Part shown: positions 1 to 6,918 of the stretch, one piece after another
Numbering within the stretch: position 1 is the first letter of the stretch
How the letters are laid out: each line of letters opens with the position of its first letter
Assembly (NCBI GenBank): GCA_000751295.2
Contig: CCMO02000001.1
Location: 5,362,951-5,426,950, forward strand
DNA from: a bacterium YEK0313
Lineage (GTDB): Bacteria > Pseudomonadota > Alphaproteobacteria > Rhizobiales > Phreatobacteraceae
DNA: 64,000 nt
Direction: 5' to 3'
Notes under the pieces: model-generated
Databases searched by the model: none
What the model saw: the letters and a program-made list of their open reading frames with translations, nothing else
Told to the model about the DNA's origin: nothing
Translations under genes and position numbers: made by a program

Positions 1-761
1 CCTATGGCTGGGGCACCGGCGGCGTGCAGGTGAGCGCGGCGATCCTCGGCGCCGGCGACGTGCTCAAGGTGATCGACCAGGGCGCCGACGACACCACCAA
101 TGCGGTGTCGATCCGCAAGTTCTTCGAGAAGACCTCCGGCATCCGCACCACCACCGCGACGGCGGAGGCGACGATCATCCAGACGCGCCACCGGATCCCT
201 GAGAAGACGCTGACCGAAGACCAGGTGCTGGTCTATCAGGTGCCGATCCCCGAGCCGCTGCGCTTCCTCGAGCCGCGCGAGACGGAGACCCGCGTCATGC
301 ATGCCCTCGCCGACTACGGGCTGATGCATGTGAAGCTCTACGAGGACATCGCCACCCACGGCCATATCGCCACCACCTATGCCTATCCGGTGAAGGTGGA
401 GGGGCGCTACGTCATGGATCCCTCGCCGACGCCGAAATTCGACAATCCGAAGATGGACGACTGCGCCGCGCTGCAGCTGTTCGGCGCCGGCCGCGAGAAG
501 CGCATCTATGCCGTGCCGCCCCATTCCAGGGTGGTCTCGCTCGATTTCGAGGACCATCCGTTCGAGCCGACCCGCTTCGACCGGCCCTGCGACCTCTGCG
601 GCGCACGCCACACCTATCTCGACGAGGTGATCACCGACGACCGCGGCGGCCGCATGTTCGTCTGTTCCGACACCGACCATTGCGAGGAGCGCCGGGCCGA
701 AGGCCATCGCGGCGACCTGCTCGGCGAGGCTCCGGCCGCCATCGCGGGAGTTGAGGCATGA
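1..761 (+). CDS. phnJ: PhnJ, carbon-phosphorus lyase catalytic subunit (5' end cut by window edge)
   Basis: Radical-SAM subunit of the C-P lyase core complex, which cleaves the C-P bond of alpha-D-ribose 1-methylphosphonate 5-phosphate. The frame is open from base 3 and begins at the conserved YGWGTGG segment, so roughly the first 45 residues lie outside the window. The 3' part holds the family's four-cysteine signature (CDLC, then C-x5-C in FVCSDTDHC) that binds the iron-sulfur cluster and the catalytic cysteine. Long blocks such as DVLKVIDQGADDTTNAVSIR and IPEPLRFLEPRETETR are near-identical to enterobacterial PhnJ. It ends with an ATGA overlap into phnK, so the two are translationally coupled. 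phnG, phnH and phnI are expected just upstream but cannot be seen. Confidence 0.97.
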   Translation, partial: YGWGTGGVQVSAAILGAGDVLKVIDQGADDTTNAVSIRKFFEKTSGIRTTTATAEATIIQTRHRIPEKTLTEDQVLVYQVPIPEPLRFLEPRETETRVMHALADYGLMHVKLYEDIATHGHIATTYAYPVKVEGRYVMDPSPTPKFDNPKMDDCAALQLFGAGREKRIYAVPPHSRVVSLDFEDHPFEPTRFDRPCDLCGARHTYLDEVITDDRGGRMFVCSDTDHCEERRAEGHRGDLLGEAPAAIAGVEA

Positions 762-1558
762 CCAGCCAGACCACGGCCGCCGCGGCCGAACGGCCCCTGA
801 TGATCGCCGAGGGCGTGTCGAAGTTCTACGGCGCCCGCATCGGCTGCCGCGACGTCTCCTTCGCCCTGCATGCCGGCGAGGTGCTGGCGGTGGTCGGTGA
901 ATCCGGTTCCGGCAAGTCGACCCTGCTGCGGCTTCTCTCGGGGCAGATGGCGCCCTCGGCGGGACAGGTGCTCTACGCCATGCGCGACGGCGTCACCCGC
1001 GACATCGTCTCGCTGTCGGAGGCCGAGCGGCGCTTCCTGTTCCGCACCGACTGGGGCTTCGTCCACCAGGACGCGGCCCAGGGCCTGCGCATGGGCGTCT
1101 CGGCCGGCGCCAATGTCGGCGAGCGCCTGATGGCGGTCGGCTGGCGCCACTACGGCCATATCCGCACCGAGGCGGAGACCTGGCTCGAACGGGTCGAGAT
1201 CGACCGGGCGCGCATCGACGACCGGCCGACCGCCTATTCGGGCGGCATGCGCCAGCGGCTGCAGATCGCCCGCAACCTCGTCACCAGCCCGCGCCTCGTC
1301 TTCATGGACGAGCCGACCGGCGGCCTCGACGTGTCGGTGCAGGCGCGCCTCTTGGACCTCGTCCGCGGCCTCGTCGCCGATCTCGGCCTCGCCGCCATCG
1401 TGGTCACCCACGACCTGGCGGTGGCCCGCCTCCTGTCCCACCGCATCCTGGTCATGAAGGACGGCCGCGCCATCGAGACCGGCCTGACCGACCAGGTGCT
1501 CGACGACCCGCGCGAGCCCTATACCCAGTTGCTCGTCTCCTCGATCCTGCAGCCATGA
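758..1558 (+). CDS. phnK: PhnK, ABC-type ATPase of the C-P lyase complex
   Basis: ABC-family ATP-binding protein of 266 residues that binds the PhnGHIJ core rather than a membrane permease. Walker A is GESGSGKST at residues 47-55. The ABC signature YSGGMRQR is followed by a Walker B LVFMDEP and the H-loop VVTHD. The start is fixed by the ATGA overlap with the phnJ stop. Length and order (J-K-L-M-N) match the family. A dipeptide-transporter ATPase would look similar in isolation, but the position between phnJ and phnL decides the call. Confidence 0.95.
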   Translation: MTSQTTAAAAERPLMIAEGVSKFYGARIGCRDVSFALHAGEVLAVVGESGSGKSTLLRLLSGQMAPSAGQVLYAMRDGVTRDIVSLSEAERRFLFRTDWGFVHQDAAQGLRMGVSAGANVGERLMAVGWRHYGHIRTEAETWLERVEIDRARIDDRPTAYSGGMRQRLQIARNLVTSPRLVFMDEPTGGLDVSVQARLLDLVRGLVADLGLAAIVVTHDLAVARLLSHRILVMKDGRAIETGLTDQVLDDPREPYTQLLVSSILQP

Positions 1559-1594
1559 GGAACATCGCTCTCAAGCCCGCCCCACTGCATCAGG

Positions 1595-1832
1595 CATGGC
1601 CGTGGTTCGAGGCTCGCCTGCGGCTCGCACCTCACCATGAGGAGCGGGGGCGTGCTGCATCGGCGGCGGTGCGGGCCAGCCCTCGCCCGCACCATGAGGC
1701 CGGAAGCGGCACAGCATCGGCCGCGGTGCAATGGGGTGCCCAGTCCTCAGGGTTGCGTGAGCACGCGCGATGCCATTCGCCACCCATCCTCATGGTGAGG
1801 TGCGGGCGCAGCGAGCCTCGAACCGCCGCGCC
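1595..1832. repeat. Inverted pair of REP-like mosaic repeats between phnK and phnL
   Basis: The 319-bp gap between phnK and phnL contains no credible gene. It holds a roughly 50-bp element at 1595-1650 (core TTCGAGGCTCGC then CTCACCATGAGG) and an inverted copy at 1781-1832 (core CTCATGGTGAGG then GCGAGCCTCGAACC). A fragment with CACCATGAGG lies between them, near 1690. The CTCACCATGAG core is itself palindromic. Related copies or half copies occur at 4608, 5818 and 5914. This has the structure of a REP/BIME-type dispersed element. The paired copies could fold into a long stem in the phn transcript. Confidence 0.75.
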
Positions 1833-1877
1833 CCTCGCTGCAGGGCATGCAAACGAAGATCAAAAAGGACACGTGAT

Positions 1878-2612
1878 ATGATCCCGGCCCTGAGCCTGAC
1901 CGACGTCGGCAAGAGCTTCACCATGCATCTGCAGGGCGGCCTGACCATCCCGGTCGTCTCCGGCGTGAGCCTCGACGTGCATGCCGGCGAGTGCATCGTG
2001 CTGGGCGGCCCGTCCGGCGCCGGCAAGTCGTCGATCCTGAAGATGATCTACGGCAACTACCGGATCGATTCGGGCGCCGTCCGGGTGCGCGACGGCGCCG
2101 GCGCGCCGGCCGGCGAGATCGTCGATATCGCCGCCGCGGCGCCGCGCCGGATCCTCAAGCTGCGCCGCGACACGATCGGCTACGTCTCGCAGTTCCTGCG
2201 CGTCATCCCGCGCGTGCCGGCGCTCGCCGTCGTCGCCGAGGCGGCAGTGGCCTTCGGCCTGCCGCGCGAGACGGCGGAAACGCGGGCCCGCGCATTGCTG
2301 ACGCGCCTGCACGTGCCCGAACGGCTCTGGTCGCTGCCGCCGGCGACCTTTTCCGGCGGCGAGCAGCAGCGCGTCAACATCGCCCGCGGTTTCATAGCCG
2401 ACCATCCGATCCTGCTGCTTGACGAACCGACCGCTTCGCTGGATGCCAGGAACCGCGCGGCGGTGGTCGAGCTGATCGAGGCCAAGAAGGCCGCCGGCAC
2501 GGCGATCGTCGGCATCTTCCACGACGACGACGTGCGCGAGCGGGTCGCGACCCGCGTCGTCGACGTCACCGCCTTCGCCGTGGCGAGCGCGCCGGCCCAG
2601 GCGGTCGCCTGA
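1878..2612 (+). CDS. phnL: PhnL, ABC-type ATPase of the C-P lyase complex
   Basis: Second ABC ATPase of the C-P lyase system, 244 residues, needed for making the ribose 1-methylphosphonate triphosphate intermediate together with PhnGHI. Walker A is GGPSGAGKSS near residues 43-52. The signature is FSGGEQQRVNIARGF and Walker B is ILLLDEPTASLD. The ATG at 1878 is chosen because an AAGGAC ribosome site sits about 8 bases upstream and the protein then starts like PhnL (IPALSLTDVGKSF). The frame stays open further upstream but runs into the repeat region, so a longer start is unlikely. It is separated from phnK by repeats, which is unusual for this operon. Confidence 0.94.
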   Translation: MIPALSLTDVGKSFTMHLQGGLTIPVVSGVSLDVHAGECIVLGGPSGAGKSSILKMIYGNYRIDSGAVRVRDGAGAPAGEIVDIAAAAPRRILKLRRDTIGYVSQFLRVIPRVPALAVVAEAAVAFGLPRETAETRARALLTRLHVPERLWSLPPATFSGGEQQRVNIARGFIADHPILLLDEPTASLDARNRAAVVELIEAKKAAGTAIVGIFHDDDVRERVATRVVDVTAFAVASAPAQAVA

Positions 2613-2676
2613 GCCGACGGGAAACAGGGAGCCGATGCCGGAGCCGACACGACAGGAGCCGCCCCGATCCGCCTGT

Positions 2677-2735
2677 CGCGTGTCTTTCGTCCGCCTGGTC
2701 CAAGATCGGCCACGAGGGCGAGCCAAAGACACGCG
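2677..2735. repeat. 11-bp perfect inverted repeat in the phnL-phnM gap
   Basis: CGCGTGTCTTT (2677-2687) is followed 37 bases later by its exact complement AAAGACACGCG (2725-2735). It lies in the 195-bp non-coding gap between phnL and phnM and can form a hairpin in the operon mRNA. No T-run follows, so it is not a standard intrinsic terminator. An mRNA-processing or stability role is possible but not shown. Confidence 0.55.
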
Positions 2736-2807
2736 GCGCGCCGCCAGAACGCCTGCCGCAAGAACAGTCCGACACGAACTGCCAAGACCGATCATGAGTG
2801 ACCGACC

Positions 2808-3965
2808 ATGAGAGCCACCACCGACAAGGGCGCAGTCTCGCTCTTCGCCCGCCGCATCGTCCTCGCCGACCGCGAGGTCGCCGGCACCATCGTCGTCGAG
2901 AACGGCGACATCGTCGCCGTCGAGGAGGACCGTCAGCGGCCGGAGGCGATCGACTGCGGTGACGACCTGATCATTCCCGGCCTCGTCGAGCTGCATACCG
3001 ACCATCTCGAGCCGCATTACGCGCCGCGCCCCAAGGTCTACTGGAACCCGCTGTCGGCGGTCTTCGCCTATGACGCGCAGATCGCCGCCTCCGGCATCAC
3101 CACCGTGTTCGACAGCCTGCGCGTCGGCCGCGACGACGACCGGCCGGGCGTGTCCGATGCGCTGCTCGAACTGTCGGAAGGGCTCGAGGAGGCCAAGCGC
3201 AGCGGCCTCCTGCGCGCCGATCACCACACCCACCTGCGCTGCGAGATCCCCTCGCGCGGCGTGGTCGAGGAGGCGAGCGACTACCTCGCCCGCTTCGACG
3301 TCAGGCTGATGTCGCTGATGGACCATACGCCGGGCCAGCGGCAGTTCCGCGACGAGGAGAAGCAGCGCGTCTACTACCGCGGCAAGAGCGGCCTCGCCGA
3401 GGACGAGTTGACGGCCCTGTTCGAGGCGCGCAAGGCGCGCTCGGCGATCATCGCCGAGCCGAACAAGCGCGGCCTGGTGGCGCTCGCCCATGATCGCGGC
3501 ATCGCGCTGGCGAGCCACGACGACACGCTGGAGGAGCATGTCACCGAATCGCTCGCCGACAGGGTCTCGATCGCCGAGTTCCCGACCACGGTGGAAGCGG
3601 CACGCGCCTCGCATGCGGCCGGCATCGCCGTCCTGATGGGCGCGCCCAATGTCGTGCGCGGCGGCTCGCATTCCGGCAATGTCTCGGCGCTGGAGCTGGC
3701 CGAGGCGGGCGTGCTCGACATTCTCTCGTCCGACTATGTGCCGATCAGCCTGATCCAGGGCGCTTTCGGCCTGGCCGGCGTGCCGGCGGTGGGCGGCCTT
3801 CCCGGCGCCATCCGCACCGTGTCGAAGGCCCCGGCCGAGGCGACCGGCATGACCGACCGCGGCGAGATCGCCGTCGGCAAGCGCGGCGACCTGGTGCGCG
3901 TCGTGCTGGTCGGCAGCCAGCCGGTGGTGCGCCAGGTCTGGCGCACCGGCCTCCGGATCTCCTGA
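2808..3965 (+). CDS. phnM: PhnM, alpha-D-ribose 1-methylphosphonate 5-triphosphate diphosphatase
   Basis: Amidohydrolase-superfamily enzyme of the C-P lyase pathway. It removes pyrophosphate from the 5-triphosphate intermediate before C-P cleavage by PhnJ. The 385-residue protein has the metal motif HTDH at residues 63-66, a second histidine pair in DHHTHLRCE, MDHTPGQRQF in the middle, ASHDDT further on and the late LSSDYVP aspartate. All are characteristic of PhnM rather than of dihydroorotases. It starts at ATG 2808 and is followed after 21 bases by phnN. Confidence 0.95.
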   Translation: MRATTDKGAVSLFARRIVLADREVAGTIVVENGDIVAVEEDRQRPEAIDCGDDLIIPGLVELHTDHLEPHYAPRPKVYWNPLSAVFAYDAQIAASGITTVFDSLRVGRDDDRPGVSDALLELSEGLEEAKRSGLLRADHHTHLRCEIPSRGVVEEASDYLARFDVRLMSLMDHTPGQRQFRDEEKQRVYYRGKSGLAEDELTALFEARKARSAIIAEPNKRGLVALAHDRGIALASHDDTLEEHVTESLADRVSIAEFPTTVEAARASHAAGIAVLMGAPNVVRGGSHSGNVSALELAEAGVLDILSSDYVPISLIQGAFGLAGVPAVGGLPGAIRTVSKAPAEATGMTDRGEIAVGKRGDLVRVVLVGSQPVVRQVWRTGLRIS

Positions 3966-3986
3966 CCGAACGAGGATCCGCCGCCC

Positions 3987-4592
3987 ATGTCCGCACCCGG
4001 TACGCTCGACCAAGCCAATGGCGTCGCTTCCGCCCCGGCCGAACCGATCGGCCCGGGCCGGCTCGTGCTGGTGGTCGGGCCGAGCGGCGCCGGCAAGGAC
4101 ACGCTGATCGAGGCGGCGCGGCAGCGGCTCGCCGGCGACGAGCGCGTGCTGTTCCCGAGCCGGGTGGTGACCCGGCCGCCCTCGGCGGCGGAAGCCAATG
4201 CCGAGGTGGACGTGGCGACCTTCGCGACCCTCGCCCGCATCGGCGGCTTCGCCCTGTCCTGGTCCGCGCATGGCCACGACTACGGCATTCCGGTCGCCAT
4301 CGACCATCTGCTGCGCGAAGGCCGGACCGTCGTGTGCAATGTCTCGCGCTCGATCCTGGACGCGGCCCGCCGGCGCTACCAGAGCGTGATCGTGGTCGAG
4401 ATCACCGCGCCGCCCGCCGTGCTCGCGGCCCGCGTCGCGGCGCGGTGATGGTCGAGCGACGGCGACCCGTCCGCGCGCGTCGCGCGCCGCGTCGAGACCG
4501 GCGCGCCGGCCGATGTGACCATCCTCAACGACGGCCCGGTGGCGACCGCCGTCGAGCACTTCCTCGCGGTCCTGGTCGCGCCGGTCGCGTAG
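3987..4592 (+). pseudogene. phnN: PhnN, ribose 1,5-bisphosphate phosphokinase, interrupted by an in-frame stop
   Basis: PhnN phosphorylates ribose 1,5-bisphosphate to PRPP, the last step of the C-P lyase route. Walker A (VGPSGAGKDT) and the guanylate-kinase-like core (VTRPPSAAEAN, WSAHGHDYGIP) are intact. At 4446-4448 an in-frame TGA ends the protein after 153 residues, just after LAARVAAR. The same frame then continues to a TAG at 4590-4592 and encodes PhnN-like C-terminal sequence (WSSDGDPSARVARRVETG, then NDGPVATAVEHFL). A GGA-to-TGA change would explain it, because the family usually has Gly there (AARG). The restored protein would be 201 residues, close to normal. It may be inactive, read through, or a sequencing error. 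An IS110 element lies immediately downstream. Confidence 0.8.
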
Positions 4593-4607
4593 GAACTGCT
4601 TTGCAGT

Positions 4608-4645
4608 GGCCGTGGTTCGAGGCCCGCGCCAGGGCGCGGGCGCCT
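4608..4645. repeat. Left half of a REP-like mosaic repeat next to the IS110 element
   Basis: GGCCGTGGTTCGAGGC at 4608-4623 matches the left part of the repeat at 1599-1614. It is followed by a GC-rich palindromic stretch (GGCCCGCGCC then GGCGCGGGCGCC). The expected right half, with CTCACCATGAG, is missing here but appears at 5818-5828 on the far side of the IS110 transposase gene. Confidence 0.5.
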
Positions 4646-4695
4646 TGTATTGGAAAAACCTGCCAGACTGAGGCCGTCCCTCGTTGAGGGGGATG

Positions 4696-4725
4696 CCGGA
4701 TCCGAGGCGGCCACCTCGGATCCGG
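4696..4725. other. 12-bp perfect stem-loop in the IS110 upstream non-coding region
   Basis: CCGGATCCGAGG (4696-4707) and CCTCGGATCCGG (4714-4725) form a perfect 12-bp stem with a 6-base loop. It lies in the roughly 260-bp non-coding stretch between the end of phnN and the IS110 transposase. There is no following T-run. IS110-family elements encode a structured bridge RNA in the non-coding end next to the transposase, so this could be part of one; a processing hairpin of the phn transcript is the alternative. Confidence 0.4.
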
Positions 4726-4768
4726 CGGCGGCCGTTTGATCGTTCGCGCCTGAGCCGTTTCGGGCTGT

Positions 4769-5823
4769 TGGTGAGCAAGATCACGGTCGCCCTCTTCATC
4801 GGACCCGGATGGTTGAAAGAACACCAGGTTCGCATCGCAAGGATGGGACGACGAAGATGGCAAAGACTAACACGAAAGTGGCCGGGATCGACACGGCCAA
4901 GGCCAAGCTGGACATCGCTGTTCATGGCAGCACCGAGCTCTGGCAGGTGCCGAACGACAAGGACGGCTGGCGCCAATTGGCCGGCCTGTTGAAAGCACAA
5001 AACGTCAAACGCATCGGCATCGAAGCGACCGGCGGCTATGAGCGCGGCGTTGTCGAGGCGCTGCGCGCATACGGCTTCACCGTCTCGGTGATCCAGCCGC
5101 TGCAGATCAAGGCCTTTGCTCTAGCACGATTGCGACGAGCCAAGACTGATGAGCTGGATGCGCGCTTGATCGCAGCCTTCACCGCCCTCATGGACGGCGA
5201 TCGGTCGCCACCCGATCGACGTTTTTCCCCCTTTGCCGACCGCCTCACCTTCATCGAGCAGGCCGAGGAGGACTACAAGCGCGCCAAGACCCGGCTCGAG
5301 CATCAGCGCGACCCGCGATTGCGGGCCAAGCTGGAGGCCGATGCCAGAGCCGCCAAGCGGCGGGTCACCTATGAAGTGGCCCGGCTCGACGCCGACCTGC
5401 GCCGTCATGCCGATCTGGCTGCTCGCCTCGACCTGGTGCTGACCATCGAGGGGATCGGCCTGCGCACCGCTCTGGCACTGATCATCGGCATGCCGGAACT
5501 GGGCCGGATCTCCCGCGAGCAGGCCGCCTCTCTGGCAGGCCTTGCCCCTTTTGACGACACAAGCGCTGGCCGCGTCGGCGAGGCCCATATCGCCGGCGGC
5601 CGCGCTCGCGTCCGTACTGCGCTCTATGCCGCGGCCTTGCCCGCCGCCTACAAATGGAACCCGGCCTTGATCGCACTGCGCACTCGCCTCGTCGACCAAG
5701 GAAAGGCGCATAAAAGCGCCCTCATCGCCTGCGCCCGAAAGCTCCTCATCTTCGCAAATGCCGTTCTGCAGCGCGGACAGCCTTGGGAAAAACGGCCGCT
5801 CAAATCCTAATGGTTGCTCACCA
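4769..5823 (+). mobile_element. IS110-family insertion sequence (approximate limits)
   Basis: The limits are set by a 10-bp inverted repeat, TGGTGAGCAA at 4769-4778 and TTGCTCACCA at 5814-5823, on either side of the transposase gene. IS110 elements usually lack terminal inverted repeats, while the IS1111 branch has short subterminal ones, so the true ends may lie further out. The right arm overlaps a CTCACCATGAG repeat core. This fits the known preference of several IS110 members for REP-type palindromes, or it may mean the arm is simply repeat sequence. Confidence 0.5.
4857..5810 (+). CDS. IS110-family transposase
   Basis: DEDD-type recombinase of 317 residues. The N-terminal RuvC-like domain shows GIDTAKAKLDIAVHG (first Asp near residue 11), GIEATGGYERGVVE and KTDELDARLIA. 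The C-terminal Transposase_20 domain runs LTIEGIGLRTALALI, then SLAGLAPFDDTSA and GKAHKSALIACARKLL, and supplies the nucleophilic serine region. ATG 4857 is preferred over the ATG at 4809 because the family starts a few residues before the GID motif. The frame is intact, so the element may be active. It follows phnN on the same strand. Confidence 0.92.
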   Translation: MAKTNTKVAGIDTAKAKLDIAVHGSTELWQVPNDKDGWRQLAGLLKAQNVKRIGIEATGGYERGVVEALRAYGFTVSVIQPLQIKAFALARLRRAKTDELDARLIAAFTALMDGDRSPPDRRFSPFADRLTFIEQAEEDYKRAKTRLEHQRDPRLRAKLEADARAAKRRVTYEVARLDADLRRHADLAARLDLVLTIEGIGLRTALALIIGMPELGRISREQAASLAGLAPFDDTSAGRVGEAHIAGGRARVRTALYAAALPAAYKWNPALIALRTRLVDQGKAHKSALIACARKLLIFANAVLQRGQPWEKRPLKS

Positions 5824-5913
5824 TGAGGGTCGGCAAAGCGTGACATCAAGCGCGGTCATGAAGCGCTTCGCGCAGGGCTTCATGAGCAAGCCTGCTGCCA
5901 TTCACCTCCCCAG

Positions 5914-6009
5914 CTCATGGTGAGGTGGGAGCGAAGCGACCCTCGAACCACGGCCGCGCCTGGTGCCATGTACCCTTCAGCGGTTACGCGCCTCGAACCA
6001 CGGCGCCCC
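5914..6009. repeat. REP-like mosaic repeat copies upstream of the FkbM gene
   Basis: The 313-bp gap 5811-6123 has no gene. It contains a full repeat in the same orientation as the 1781-1832 copy (CTCATGGTGAGG at 5914, then CCCTCGAACCACGGCC) and a partial one at 5987-6009 (GCGCCTCGAACCACGGCGCC). The CTCACCATGAGGG core at 5818-5830 also falls in this gap, at the IS110 right flank. The 70 bases before the FkbM start may hold its promoter, but no clear -35/-10 pair is visible. Confidence 0.7.
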
Positions 6010-6123
6010 TCCCGCCAACCACCTGCGCAAGCCCCTCCCCCTGGAAAAGCCGCGCCGGCGCGATAGCTTCTGGCTGCAGCGGGGCGTCAGCCCCCGCGCC
6101 GGCACGCCAGGAGGAACCGCCCC

Positions 6124-6852
6124 GTGAACCGCTACGTCGCCCGCATTCCCATGATGGTGCATTGCCCCGAGCCCATGGAATTCGCCATCAAGGACGTGCT
6201 GGAAGGCGAATACGAGGCCGATTACGACGGTATCGGTCTCGATATTCTCGATATCGGCGCCAATGTCGGCTCCTTCGCGCTCTGGGCCGCAGCCCGCTGG
6301 CCGGGCAGCCATGTGCGCTCCTTCGAGCCGCATCCCGGCACCTTCGACTACCTGAAGCGCAACACCGAGGGCCGGCGCGACATCACCATCGTCAATGCGG
6401 CGCTGTTCCCCGGCCCCGCGCGGCGGGCGACCTTCGTCAGCCGCTATGCCGGCGACGGCGAATCCGGGCTCGCGGCCTATTCCGGCGACACCTTCGTCGC
6501 CGGCCACATGGCCGAGACCTACGAGGTCGACGTCGTCGATCCGGCGAGCCTGCCCTCGGCCGACGTCGTCAAGATCGACATCGAGGGTGGCGAGGGCGAC
6601 GTGCTCGCCCATCTCGACCTGTCGAAGACCTCGCTGGTCCTGCTCGAATTCCAGAACCGCCGGAACCGCGAGCAGATCCGCGCGACCCTGTCCGGCGATT
6701 TCCAGATCCTGCACGACGAGGAATGTTCCTGGGATCCGCTGCTCGGCTATGCCGGCTATCGCGCCGACCTGAAGGGCGATGCCTATGGCCGCATCTTCGC
6801 GGTGCGCCGCAACGTGACGCGGATGACGCGGCGGCCGTCCATCGACCGGTGA
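6124..6852 (+). CDS. FkbM family methyltransferase
   Basis: S-adenosylmethionine-dependent O-methyltransferase of 242 residues with a GTG start at 6124. The SAM-binding motif DIGANVGSFAL is near residues 41-51 and the family motif VVKIDIEGGEGDVL near 147. The acceptor is unknown; relatives methylate hydroxyls of polysaccharides or small molecules. It is a single gene, isolated by repeats upstream and a terminator-like hairpin downstream, so the context gives no hint of the substrate. Confidence 0.88.
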   Translation: MNRYVARIPMMVHCPEPMEFAIKDVLEGEYEADYDGIGLDILDIGANVGSFALWAAARWPGSHVRSFEPHPGTFDYLKRNTEGRRDITIVNAALFPGPARRATFVSRYAGDGESGLAAYSGDTFVAGHMAETYEVDVVDPASLPSADVVKIDIEGGEGDVLAHLDLSKTSLVLLEFQNRRNREQIRATLSGDFQILHDEECSWDPLLGYAGYRADLKGDAYGRIFAVRRNVTRMTRRPSIDR

Positions 6853-6871
6853 CGGCCCGACCGGAAAGACA

Positions 6872-6895
6872 AGGGCCCGGTCTGCCCCGGGCCCT
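6872..6895. terminator. Bidirectional terminator-like hairpin
   Basis: AGGGCCCGG (6872-6880) and CCGGGCCCT (6887-6895) form a 9-bp perfect stem with a 6-base loop, exactly between the convergent FkbM and phytase-like genes. No strong T-run is present, as is common in high-GC genomes. Confidence 0.6.
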
Positions 6896-6918
6896 CGGCT
6901 GTCTGCGACCGGCGCCGC

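Noticed and set aside
1860..5000. Open frame of about 1040 codons on the minus strand opposite phnL, phnM, phnN and the IS110 start
   Set aside because: It is antisense to well-conserved genes, very rich in Arg/Ala/Gly/Asp with no domain, and runs through non-coding repeats. Long antisense frames are expected at this GC content.
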